Position numbers and translations under genes: made by a program. DNA of 10,233 bases from Acidobacteriaceae bacterium. Lineage in GTDB: Bacteria; Acidobacteriota; Terriglobia; Terriglobales; Acidobacteriaceae. Shown here piece after piece: positions 1 through 6,475 of this stretch. Each line of letters begins with the position of its first letter. Positions within the stretch are counted from its first letter, which is position 1. The stretch spans positions 5,889 to 16,121 of the forward strand of contig PLKY01000120.1 in NCBI GenBank assembly GCA_003140785.1, read 5' to 3'. The notes below the pieces were generated by a model, which was not told the origin of the DNA, did not search any database, and worked only from the letters and a program-made list of their open reading frames with translations.

Positions 1-467
1 TCGACGACGTGGTTGTTGGTGAGGATGTAGCCATCGGGCGAGAGGATCACGCCGCTGCCGATGCCGTGTTCGATTTGCTGCTGCTGGGGCATGCCCTGCA
101 TGGGGCCCTGCGGACCGAAGCCGAAGAAGCGGCGGAACTCCGGCGGCAGGCTCTGCGGGCCGGCACCGGAATCGGGGCCGTTCTCATCGTCGGCTTCTTC
201 GTGCCCATGCGACGTGACAGAGACGTTGACGACCGCGGGCGTGACGCGCGCGGCGACCGCTTCGACGGCGTTGTCGAGCGAGACGAGCGAGGAGACACTC
301 GAGTCGTCGAGCGGCGAGGCGGTGCCAAGCACGCCGGCGGCACTGGCTGCGTGGACCTGGTTGTGGCCGATGAGAAATGCGCCGCTGAGGAGCAGCGAGG
401 CAGCTATTCCAGCGGGAAGCGCAAGCTTTTTGGCTTTTTCTACTAATGAATTAGTTGATGCTGACAT
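1..467 (-). CDS. degP: DegP/HtrA-family periplasmic serine protease, N-terminal part
   Basis: This is the first 155 codons of an S1C (Do/HtrA) serine protease; the rest runs off the window at base 1. Family members act in the periplasm, degrading or chaperoning misfolded envelope proteins. The visible protein starts MSASTNSLVEKAKK, has a hydrophobic segment at about residues 15-34 and a possible signal peptidase site after VHA (about residue 40). Typical N-terminal Do-protease motifs follow: VTPAVVNVSV (about 75-84), GIGSGVILSPDGYILTNNHV (about 135-154). The histidine in TNNHVV (about residue 153) is the catalytic His. The Asp, the Ser and any PDZ domains lie outside the window. Between VNVSV and GIGSGV is an acidic and then Phe/Gly/Gln-rich linker (residues 88-131), common in DegP proteins. 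The ATG at 467-465 has a GGAG eight bases upstream. Only 31 bases separate it from the M56 gene, so it is probably in the same transcript. Confidence 0.9.
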   Translation of the reverse strand, partial: MSASTNSLVEKAKKLALPAGIAASLLLSGAFLIGHNQVHAASAAGVLGTASPLDDSSVSSLVSLDNAVEAVAARVTPAVVNVSVTSHGHEEADDENGPDSGAGPQSLPPEFRRFFGFGPQGPMQGMPQQQQIEHGIGSGVILSPDGYILTNNHVV

Positions 468-498
468 GTTTGTTTCTCCGTTGATTTGTGGTTGATGT

Positions 499-2046
499 TT
501 ACAGTTGGATCACGAACCAGCCCATCGGTATTGCGGCGGGCTGGGAGGAATTGGAATCCGCGGGAACGATACGGAAGATGAGGCGCGTAACCGTGACGCG
601 GCTCGGCGCCTGATTCTTCGCGGGCTTGCTTGTGTCGAATTTTGCGGTGGCCTCGTTGGAGGCATTCGACGATTTGCTGTCATCAGCTGCCGGAACCGTG
701 TCGTAGTCTGCGACAGTTTGTGTGGCGGGAGCGGAAGTTTCGACCTGCTCCCATGCTGTGAAGACGATGAGTTGCTGTGGGGCTTCGGCCGCTTCTGGTG
801 TGTGTTTGACAGCACTAGCGCGCGCGGTGCGGGCGTGAACGCCGGGCTCCGTAGAGAGACCGCGCGGCTTTCCAACCGCGGAGGGTCTCAATAGGGGAGC
901 CCGGCTCGCGAGCGGCTTTGTAAAAGGAGCTGCCGGCATGACGGCTTCGGCCTGTACTGCATAGAGGCCGCGCGGAAGCTTTGCGCTTCGGGGATCGGAT
1001 GGATAAACGGTGTCGCCGAGCTGTGCGGAGGCGTCGATGTTCGGGTTTGCGGTGGCATGCGCAGGCGCGACGAAGGCGACGAGCTGCGGGCAGCGGGCTA
1101 GCTCCACTGTGACTGCGAGAAGGCTGCAGCCGATGGCGGCGAGCAGGACCCGCGCGGCTACGGGATGCATGAGATTGTTGCGGCGCAGGATGCTGTGGAC
1201 GCGCTGAACGAGCTCGGAGCGGCGCTGCCATGCGCCGAGGGAAAGCGCTTCTGTTCGATGGGCGAGACCGCGTTCGGCGAGGCTAGCAAGGCAGGCGGCA
1301 TAGGCGCGCGGGGCTTGCGTGATGCGGATGACGGCTTCATCGCAGGCCATCTCTCGTTCTTTCGCGAGCTGGCGGTCGATCCACCAGAGCGCTGGGTTTA
1401 AAGGGAAGAGAACCAGGCAAAGTTTTTGAAGCAGATTGGTCCAATCGTCGCGTCGGCGGAGATGTTCCGTCTCGTGAAGGACGATTTGATCGAGTTCGCC
1501 GGGAGTGAGGCGTGCGAGGAGCCAATCAGGAATGAGGACGCGCGGGGCGAAGAAGCCGATGACGCTGGGGCGATCGAGGTACTGCGTGCGGCAGATTTCA
1601 AAAAGGCGTTTGCGCTGGAGAAGAGCCGGGACTTCGACTGGAGTTGCGGTGCGCCAGAGGCGGCGTAGTCGGAGCACGTGGAAAACGAGATCCGTGCCCC
1701 GCGCGGCGGAGGCGATGAGCCAGACAGTTGCGAGAACGATGGACCAGCGGGCATCGAAGTGCAGCCAGGCATGCGGGGCGGTCGAATTTGCGAAAGCGGC
1801 CGAAGCGCTTGTTGATCCGAAGCGTTCGAGGACGAGCGGCAGGAATGGCAGTCCGGTCAGCGCTGCGAATGCGCCAGCCCAGAGAACGAACCGCTGCGCG
1901 GCGGAGATGCGCGGAGTAAACCTGAGGCAAAGAGCGAGAGCTGTCGCAACAGCGATGCCTTGCCAGAGACTTGCGATGACGACAGGTGCGACGAAGTGGG
2001 CCAGGGAATCCAGGGAGAAGAGGGATCTGAGCGCATTGAATGGCAT
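499..2046 (-). CDS. M56-family (BlaR1/MecR1-like) membrane metallopeptidase
   Basis: A 515-residue integral membrane zinc protease. BlaR1/MecR1 proteins inactivate their partner BlaI-type repressor after a signal. Membrane segments can be seen at about residues 17-41, 52-74, 103-120, 205-222 and 297-315. The zinc motif is HETEH at 191-195 followed by LRRRDDW, and the usual downstream glutamate motif is present as EREMACDEAV (231-240). After the last membrane segment there is a tail of about 195 residues that is Ala/Pro/Ser-rich. It has no SxxK or KTG motif of a penicillin-binding sensor domain, so this is not a beta-lactam receptor of the classical kind. The tail does hold two short strand-like stretches, QQLIVFTAWEQV and GWFVIQL at the very end, which may be functional. 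The ATG follows the stop of the repressor gene after 3 bases, which implies translational coupling. The family assignment is secure; the signal sensed is unknown. Confidence 0.9.
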   Translation of the reverse strand: MPFNALRSLFSLDSLAHFVAPVVIASLWQGIAVATALALCLRFTPRISAAQRFVLWAGAFAALTGLPFLPLVLERFGSTSASAAFANSTAPHAWLHFDARWSIVLATVWLIASAARGTDLVFHVLRLRRLWRTATPVEVPALLQRKRLFEICRTQYLDRPSVIGFFAPRVLIPDWLLARLTPGELDQIVLHETEHLRRRDDWTNLLQKLCLVLFPLNPALWWIDRQLAKEREMACDEAVIRITQAPRAYAACLASLAERGLAHRTEALSLGAWQRRSELVQRVHSILRRNNLMHPVAARVLLAAIGCSLLAVTVELARCPQLVAFVAPAHATANPNIDASAQLGDTVYPSDPRSAKLPRGLYAVQAEAVMPAAPFTKPLASRAPLLRPSAVGKPRGLSTEPGVHARTARASAVKHTPEAAEAPQQLIVFTAWEQVETSAPATQTVADYDTVPAADDSKSSNASNEATAKFDTSKPAKNQAPSRVTVTRLIFRIVPADSNSSQPAAIPMGWFVIQL

Positions 2047-2049
2047 GTC

Positions 2050-2448
2050 TTAGACCTCCCTCGGTGTCTCTGGGGCAGCGCTGCGGATAGTTTCTTTCAG
2101 CCGTTGTAATTCATCCTGAGAAAGATCCTCGTCGTCGAGGAGGGACAGGAGCAGCAGTTCGCGCGAATTGCCGAAGAAGCGATTCAGCACGTGGCGGACC
2201 TCGGAGCGGCTCGCCTCTTGCTCGGCGATGGTGGGGCGGTAGACGAAGGCGCGGCCCTCTTGCCGGTGTTCGACGTAGCCTTTTTGCTCGAGGATACGGA
2301 TGGTGGTGAGGACCGAATTGTAGGCCAGCGTTTCGCCCTCCGGCATGGCGGCAACCAGGTCGGTGACGGCAGAATCGCCGCGGCGCCAGAGGATCTTCAT
2401 GAGCCTGAGCTCGGCTTCGGTCAACGTATTGGATTTTTTTGGCGGCAC
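2050..2448 (-). CDS. BlaI/MecI/CopY-family winged-helix repressor
   Basis: A 132-residue transcriptional regulator. The N-terminal half (residues 8-75) is a typical penicillinase-repressor winged helix: TEAELRLMKILWRRGD, then AYNSVLTTIRILEQKGYVEH (recognition-helix area), then the wing EGRAFVYRP. The C-terminal half (80-122), with VLNRFFGNS and a Leu-rich helix, is the usual dimerisation region, where BlaI/MecI are cleaved or inactivated. The start is a GTG at 2448-2446, chosen because it gives the standard short N-terminus; an AGGT about six bases upstream is a weak ribosome site. It lies directly upstream of, and is probably coupled to, the M56 protease gene, as in blaI-blaR1 pairs. It likely represses its own operon through the dyad at 2494-2508. 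The lack of a beta-lactamase gene nearby argues that the regulon is something other than classical resistance. Confidence 0.93.
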   Translation of the reverse strand: MPPKKSNTLTEAELRLMKILWRRGDSAVTDLVAAMPEGETLAYNSVLTTIRILEQKGYVEHRQEGRAFVYRPTIAEQEASRSEVRHVLNRFFGNSRELLLLSLLDDEDLSQDELQRLKETIRSAAPETPREV

Positions 2449-2493
2449 TCTAACCTACTGGTTTTGTTAGGACACGCGCGTTGGGCGGCATCC

Positions 2494-2508
2494 CTACAAC
2501 CACTATAG
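2494..2508 (-). promoter_or_regulatory. Candidate BlaI-type operator overlapping a -10 box
   Basis: The 15-base dyad reads CTATAGTGGTTGTAG on the minus strand, i.e. CTAYA-N5-TRTAG. Known BlaI/MecI operators are built from TACA/TGTA half-sites, so the resemblance is good but not exact. A -10-like TATAGT occupies 2507-2502 inside the dyad, so a bound repressor would block the promoter. This places the transcript start near 2495, about 47 bases before the GTG of the repressor gene. No good -35 hexamer was found at 16-18 bases. A second imperfect inverted repeat, CTAAC-N11-GTTAG, lies closer to the gene at 2450-2470. Confidence 0.45.
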
Positions 2509-2514
2509 ACGAAA

Positions 2515-2530
2515 AACTAAAGGATTAGTT
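2515..2530. repeat. AT-rich inverted repeat, AACTAA-N4-TTAGTT
   Basis: Two perfect 6-base arms, 2515-2520 and 2525-2530, are separated by four bases. On the minus strand the second arm runs into a T-rich stretch, so it could be a very weak terminator. It also sits where the -35 region of the repressor promoter would be, so it could be a regulator site. The stem is too AU-rich and short to decide. Confidence 0.3.
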
Positions 2531-2558
2531 GCTGTTTTTCCGAGATTTCTGAAGTGGT

Positions 2559-2651
2559 CCAGAGTCGGGGGCCGAGAGCTGGTTTGGCTGTGCGCCTTCC
2601 CAGGTTCCAACACCAGGGCCTGGTGCACCCAGCTTGGTGGGGACTCTCTGG
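2559..2651 (-). other. Nested inverted repeats after the respiratory operon (possible structured RNA)
   Basis: Complementary arms are nested in the gap after the ctaG stop. The outer arms are 2559-2566 (CCAGAGTC) and 2642-2651 (GACTCTCTGG), pairing with a two-base bulge. The middle arms are 2577-2582 (AGCTGG) and 2629-2634 (CCAGCT). The innermost dyad, 2611-2625, is CACCAGGGCCTGGTG, with 7-base arms. On the transcript of the respiratory operon this could fold into a branched structure of about 93 nucleotides. No U-run follows it in the minus direction, so a simple intrinsic terminator is not supported. It may be a 3' stabilising structure, a structured RNA or a dispersed intergenic repeat. 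Confidence 0.4.
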
Positions 2652-2656
2652 GATTT

Positions 2657-3517
2657 TCATGAGCGAGCGGAGGCGGCTGGAATGACTCTTCGGGTAGGGC
2701 GATGCGAGGGCTGGAGGAGATTGTAGGCAATGACGGCGGCGGGGATGAGGAAGGCCGTTGAGCCGAAGACCCACATGACGACTGCGCCCAGGACCTGATC
2801 GGGCAGGGGTTGGATCTGAAGCGGGTTGGGATGCGAGGAGTAATAGGGATAAACGGGGCGGCCGCAGAAGGCGAGGAAGGCCGAGAGCGCTGTGTTCACG
2901 AAGTCGGCTCCGATGAGGTAGAGGAGGATGCTCCAGCTGTGCGGGCGTTGCGCAGCGGGCCAGGGGCGGATGAGGCACCACCAAAAGAGAAGCGATGTGC
3001 CGAGGAAACAGATGTGCTCGAAGTCGTGCCAGAGTTCGTGTTCGAGGGCGAAGTCATAGGCTGCGGGGACATGCCAGGCGAGGAAGGTCAGGTTCATGGC
3101 CAGCCATGCGAAGCGTGGTCGGACGAGCTGATGACTGAGGCTACGGAGGGGGCGAAAGCGCAGCATCGGGCCAGCAATATAGATGCGCACGACGCGCGGC
3201 AGGCCGCGCAGCAAGGGAACGACAGGAAGGCCGAGGAGAAGAAGCGGCGGAACGAGCGACATGAGAATGAGGTGCTCGATCATGTGCGCGCTTAGCAGAA
3301 CGTCGGCGAAAGCATCGAGGGGCGAGCCGATGGAGATCCAGAGGCAGGCGAGTCCTGCGTAAAACGAGAGCAGGCGATCAATGTTGAACTGGGCGGGACG
3401 CGTTTTGCGGAGAGCGAGCCAGCCACGGAGATAGACTGCCGCCGTGAGGACGATGGCCAGAGTCAACCAGATGGGAAGAGACCATTCGTCCTGCACGGAT
3501 TGGAAGGGGTCGGCCAT
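2657..3517 (-). CDS. ctaG: CtaG-family (caa3 type) cytochrome c oxidase assembly factor
   Basis: A 286-residue polytopic membrane protein of the caa3_CtaG family, needed in Bacillus-type systems for making an active caa3 oxidase and thought to help copper insertion. It is unrelated to the periplasmic Cox11 protein that also bears the name CtaG. The characteristic His-rich motifs are present: SAHMIEHLIL (residues 76-85), AWHVPAAYDFAL (147-158), EHELWHDFEHICF (159-171) and LPDQVLGAVVMWV (238-250). About seven membrane segments are visible. It is the last gene of the respiratory operon, starting three bases after the stop of the cytochrome b gene. There is no Shine-Dalgarno sequence (the upstream bases read ACTCCTTAG), so it probably depends on coupling to upstream translation. 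The location next to oxidase genes fits a role in maturing the oxidase encoded upstream. Confidence 0.9.
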   Translation of the reverse strand: MADPFQSVQDEWSLPIWLTLAIVLTAAVYLRGWLALRKTRPAQFNIDRLLSFYAGLACLWISIGSPLDAFADVLLSAHMIEHLILMSLVPPLLLLGLPVVPLLRGLPRVVRIYIAGPMLRFRPLRSLSHQLVRPRFAWLAMNLTFLAWHVPAAYDFALEHELWHDFEHICFLGTSLLFWWCLIRPWPAAQRPHSWSILLYLIGADFVNTALSAFLAFCGRPVYPYYSSHPNPLQIQPLPDQVLGAVVMWVFGSTAFLIPAAVIAYNLLQPSHRPTRRVIPAASARS

Positions 3518-3520
3518 CGA

Positions 3521-5035
3521 CTAAGGAGTTTTCGCTGATGGAGCCTGTGGAACAGGGATGCGCATGGCTCCTGATTGCGTGAGGGTGCGCGAGGCGTCGA
3601 TGGCGGGCGAAAGATTGTTGCCGCGCAAGGTCATGAGGAAGGCGACAAGGGCGCGGGTTTCGGCGGGCGAAAGCGCGTTGCCGTAGGCGGGCATGTTGCC
3701 GCCGCCTTGCAGGACCTGACGAATGATCTGGTCTTCGGTCATGCGCGCGGCGATGGCGTCGAGTGCAGGACCGCGCATGCCGCCGACGCCGCCGAGGGCG
3801 TGGCAGTTGCGGCACTGCTTGTCTTGGAGCACCAGCGCGCCCTGGCGTTCGAGCGGCGAGCGGCCTTTGAGATAGGCCGTCGGCGTTGGATCGCCGGACC
3901 AGGCTTCCATCAGAGGGCTCCACGGAGTGAATGTTGCCAGGTGCGTGAAGACGCCCAGCGTGACCGCGATGACCGCGACCATAAGTACGGCGACAGGGCG
4001 GCGCGACCAGTGTTTTTCGCCTTCGCCGGCGACGAGAGGAAGAAGTAGCATTCCTCCGATGACGACGATGGGTGCGATGAAGAGGAAGGGCGTTTCGAGC
4101 TCGGGCGGCAGATAGGCGAGGACCGCGTAGATCCAGAGGAAGAAGAAGTCGGGCTTCGGCGCGGTTTGAATGATGGTGGGATCGGGCTGACCGCTGGGAC
4201 CAAAGGGACCGAAGAAGAGCGCGCAGGCAATGACAGAAAGAAGAATCGCAGCCGCAAAGACGGCATCTTTCCATGCGGCGTCAGGAACGAAGGGGACGCC
4301 TTGTTTCGAAGTGAGCTCGTGATATTCGCGATCGTAGGTGGCCTTGCTGACGATGCGGCCGGGCATGGGCCACTCATTCACACCGAGATGAAGAACCATC
4401 CACACATGCACGGCAACCATGGCGAGCAAAACGCCGGGAATCACGAAAACGTGGAGGACGAAGAAGCGCGAAAGAGTTTGGCCGCCGATGATGGGTCCGC
4501 CGAGCATCAAGTGGACGAGCGGACCGCCGATCCATGGGACGCGGCTGACGATGGAAGCGCCGATGCCGAGGCCCCAATAGGCGTCCTGATCGAATCGGAG
4601 AACCTGGCCGGTGAAGGCCATACCGAGCGTGAAAAGCAGAAGGAAGACGCCGATGATCCAGGTGAGCTCGCGCGGATATTTGTATGCGCCGAAGAGGAAG
4701 ACCTGCACCATGTGGATGAGGACGATGGCGACCATGAAGTCCGAGCCCCAACCGTGAATGGCGCGGAGAAACCAGCCGAGGTAGATGCTGTGATTGAGGA
4801 ATTGCAGGCTTGCCCAGGCTTCGCCGGCCGATGCGGTGTAGACGAGCGCAAGAAGAATGCCGGTGACGATTTGCAGCATGAACAGCACGGTTGCGGCTGA
4901 GCCGAAGACATACCACCAGCTGGCGCTGGACGGCGGCGTGGGATGCGCGGCGGCTTCGCTGAGCGGCTTGGTGAGGCCGAGGCGGCGCTCGAACCATGCG
5001 TAGGTCTGGAGGGCGCGCTGTTTCATGCCGGCCAT
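3521..5035 (-). CDS. qcrB: Cytochrome b (b6/subunit IV fused) with C-terminal cytochrome c domain
   Basis: A 504-residue quinol-oxidising subunit of a bc/b6f-type complex. The heme b ligands are the pairs H94/H108 (13 residues between) and H195/H210 (14 between); the 14-residue gap is the cytochrome b6 pattern. The N-terminal four-helix core (about 40-215) is continuous with a subunit-IV-like part (about 255-370) containing KPDFFFLW at 294-301, the position of the PEWY motif of the Qo site, and PPELE. The position matching the heme-ci cysteine of cytochrome b6 appears to be Val43, so that extra heme is not predicted. After the last helix, residues about 395-470 form a cytochrome c domain with CRNCH (408-412) and a likely Met ligand in NMPAY (M448). 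A Pro/Ala tail follows. The start overlaps the Rieske gene by 13 bases; AGGA lies about nine bases upstream. The symbol denotes the role, as in qcr operons. Confidence 0.92.
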   Translation of the reverse strand: MAGMKQRALQTYAWFERRLGLTKPLSEAAAHPTPPSSASWWYVFGSAATVLFMLQIVTGILLALVYTASAGEAWASLQFLNHSIYLGWFLRAIHGWGSDFMVAIVLIHMVQVFLFGAYKYPRELTWIIGVFLLLFTLGMAFTGQVLRFDQDAYWGLGIGASIVSRVPWIGGPLVHLMLGGPIIGGQTLSRFFVLHVFVIPGVLLAMVAVHVWMVLHLGVNEWPMPGRIVSKATYDREYHELTSKQGVPFVPDAAWKDAVFAAAILLSVIACALFFGPFGPSGQPDPTIIQTAPKPDFFFLWIYAVLAYLPPELETPFLFIAPIVVIGGMLLLPLVAGEGEKHWSRRPVAVLMVAVIAVTLGVFTHLATFTPWSPLMEAWSGDPTPTAYLKGRSPLERQGALVLQDKQCRNCHALGGVGGMRGPALDAIAARMTEDQIIRQVLQGGGNMPAYGNALSPAETRALVAFLMTLRGNNLSPAIDASRTLTQSGAMRIPVPQAPSAKTP

Positions 5036-5676
5036 GACGTTTCTTCCTGGTCCTTGGCGGACGGGTTAGGTGCGATCTGAACGAGCGGCTTTTTGAGGCA
5101 AGCCGAGTTCGACAGGGTTGGCATCTGGCCTGCGTTGATCATTAGATTGTTGCCGGCGATGGAAAATTCATACTGAAACAGGCCGCGCTCGGGGGGGCCG
5201 GAGGCGCGCGAGCCGTCTTCGTAATACGCGCCGCCGTGGCACGGACACATGAAGAGTTTCGACTGCTCGAACCAGCGCACGGGACAGCCGAGATGTGCGC
5301 AATTGATGGCGAAGACCTGGAACTGATTGCCCTGAATGTGGCGGACCCAACAGGCTACGTTGCCGGTTTCGCCATCGGATTCTGTGGTGACGGGATTGCG
5401 GTAGTCGACGAGGCGCGTTTCTCCTTCGGGAAAATTGCTGACGGGACCAAGGGAGATCCAGAACTTATAGCTTGCATCTTTTCTGAAGGCCGGACCGAGA
5501 AGGTAGCCCAGGATTGGAACCGCAAGCACAGCTCCGACAGCACCGTTGAGATAGAGAGAAAGCTTGAAGAGGAATGCGCGGCGAGAGTGGGCCGCGGTTC
5601 TCAACTCGGGAACGGCGGTGGAAGTCGGCGAAATTTGCGGCTGCGGCTGGCCGGAGGGTTCATTGGCGTTGGTCAT
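5023..5676 (-). CDS. qcrA: Rieske [2Fe-2S] iron-sulfur protein of a bc-type complex
   Basis: A 217-residue Rieske protein that takes one electron from quinol at the Qo site and passes it to a c-type heme. The cluster motifs are CAHLGC (C126, H128, with C131 for the disulfide) and CPCHGG (C144, H147, with C146 for the disulfide), followed by the proline-rich GPPERG loop. The N-terminus has a twin-arginine-like motif, SRRAFLFK (31-38), and a hydrophobic anchor at about 42-62, consistent with Tat export and a retained membrane anchor. The ATG at 5676-5674 is preceded by a perfect AAGGAG five bases upstream, which decides the start; the open frame continues much further upstream but only as an overlap of the cytochrome c gene. 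It overlaps the preceding gene by 17 bases and the cytochrome b gene by 13 bases. Confidence 0.95.
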   Translation of the reverse strand: MTNANEPSGQPQPQISPTSTAVPELRTAAHSRRAFLFKLSLYLNGAVGAVLAVPILGYLLGPAFRKDASYKFWISLGPVSNFPEGETRLVDYRNPVTTESDGETGNVACWVRHIQGNQFQVFAINCAHLGCPVRWFEQSKLFMCPCHGGAYYEDGSRASGPPERGLFQYEFSIAGNNLMINAGQMPTLSNSACLKKPLVQIAPNPSAKDQEETSWPA

Positions 5677-6475
5677 CGGTTCTCCTTGGCCGGATGCTCG
5701 GAGCGGCGACACTCGAAGGATTTTCAGGCGGGATGGAAATGGACTGTTGGGCGCGATGCTGGGCGAGCCAGGCAACGATGTCGGTGATTTCCTGTGACGT
5801 GAGGGCGCGGCCCGAGATGTAGGAGCGCCAATCGGGCGCATTCGCGTCGGGGTGTCCAGCGACGACGAGGCTGCGCAGACTTTGATCGTTGACAAGCGCC
5901 AGGTAGGACGTGTCGACGATGGAGTTGGGCGTGGAATCCTGCGGCGGCGGCGCATTACCAGCGGACGAATGGACTCCGATGCCGTCGGTGCCGTGGCAGC
6001 GCGCGCAGGCGGTGCTGTAGGCGATTTGTCCGTTGGTTGGATTGCCCGGCGTTGGGTCGGAGTAGGGCGGAAGAGCGACGTGGGAGAAATCCGATGGGCG
6101 GCTCCACTCACGCAGGATGCCCTGCACGACCGCGTCGACTTGCTGCTCGGTGAGCATGCCCCCGGAACTTGCAGCGAACGCGGGCATCATGGTTGAGCGC
6201 ATTCCTTTTGCAGTTACCGTGCGAAGGTTGTCCCCGCCGGCGATGGCGAGATAGGCGGGATTGTTGAGCGGAATTGCCGCACCGCCGCGCCCATTGTCGC
6301 CGTGGCATCCAGAGCAATTCTGTTTGTACAGAACGTGAAAATCAAGTTGCTTGTCGGGGCGCGCGACGTCGGCAGATGCGGACGGAACTCCGGGAACATG
6401 CGTGCAGCCGGCGCAGACGAGCAGAATTGCGCCGACGGCGGGGAGGGCCCGGGGTGTGCGAAGGCGGGTCGTCAT
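5660..6475 (-). CDS. Diheme cytochrome c, probable lipoprotein
   Basis: A 271-residue protein with two cytochrome c domains, likely the electron carrier between the Rieske/cytochrome b module and the oxidase. Its N-terminus (MTTRLRTPR, then a hydrophobic run) ends in VCAGC, a probable lipobox with the modified cysteine at C24; the Cys at -3 is atypical, so lipidation is likely but not certain. Domain 1 has CSGCH at 54-58 and MMPAF at 96-100, giving a normal His/Met heme. Domain 2 has CARCH at 157-161 but no methionine anywhere after it; the usual Met-Pro position reads ANAPDW (211-216). A Pro-rich tail follows. The ATG at 6475-6473 overlaps the stop of the upstream gene as ATGA. The frame is open further upstream to 6643, but that part is antisense-like Arg-rich sequence without a signal peptide and is rejected. 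No separate cytochrome c1 gene is present, and this protein may replace it. Confidence 0.9.
   Translation of the reverse strand: MTTRLRTPRALPAVGAILLVCAGCTHVPGVPSASADVARPDKQLDFHVLYKQNCSGCHGDNGRGGAAIPLNNPAYLAIAGGDNLRTVTAKGMRSTMMPAFAASSGGMLTEQQVDAVVQGILREWSRPSDFSHVALPPYSDPTPGNPTNGQIAYSTACARCHGTDGIGVHSSAGNAPPPQDSTPNSIVDTSYLALVNDQSLRSLVVAGHPDANAPDWRSYISGRALTSQEITDIVAWLAQHRAQQSISIPPENPSSVAAPSIRPRRTDDQRQ

Noticed and set aside
468..540. Dedicated promoter for the DegP gene
   Set aside because: TGTAAACAT is a weak -10-like match with no acceptable -35, so it was not listed.
2562..2651. Intrinsic terminator for the respiratory operon
   Set aside because: The inverted repeats are present but no U-run follows the stems in the minus direction, so a standard terminator cannot be claimed.
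4166..4900. A 244-codon open frame on the plus strand
   Set aside because: It is antisense to cytochrome b and very rich in Asp/Glu/His; it is a shadow of a well-supported gene.
5191..5197. Run of seven G as a possible phase-variable tract
   Set aside because: It encodes the conserved Pro-Pro of the Rieske GPPERG loop, so it is explained by the protein sequence and any slippage would destroy an essential gene.
5677..6111. Upstream extension of the Rieske frame by 145 codons
   Set aside because: It lies within the cytochrome c gene in another frame and is low-complexity; the ATG at 5676 has AAGGAG and yields a normal Rieske N-terminus.
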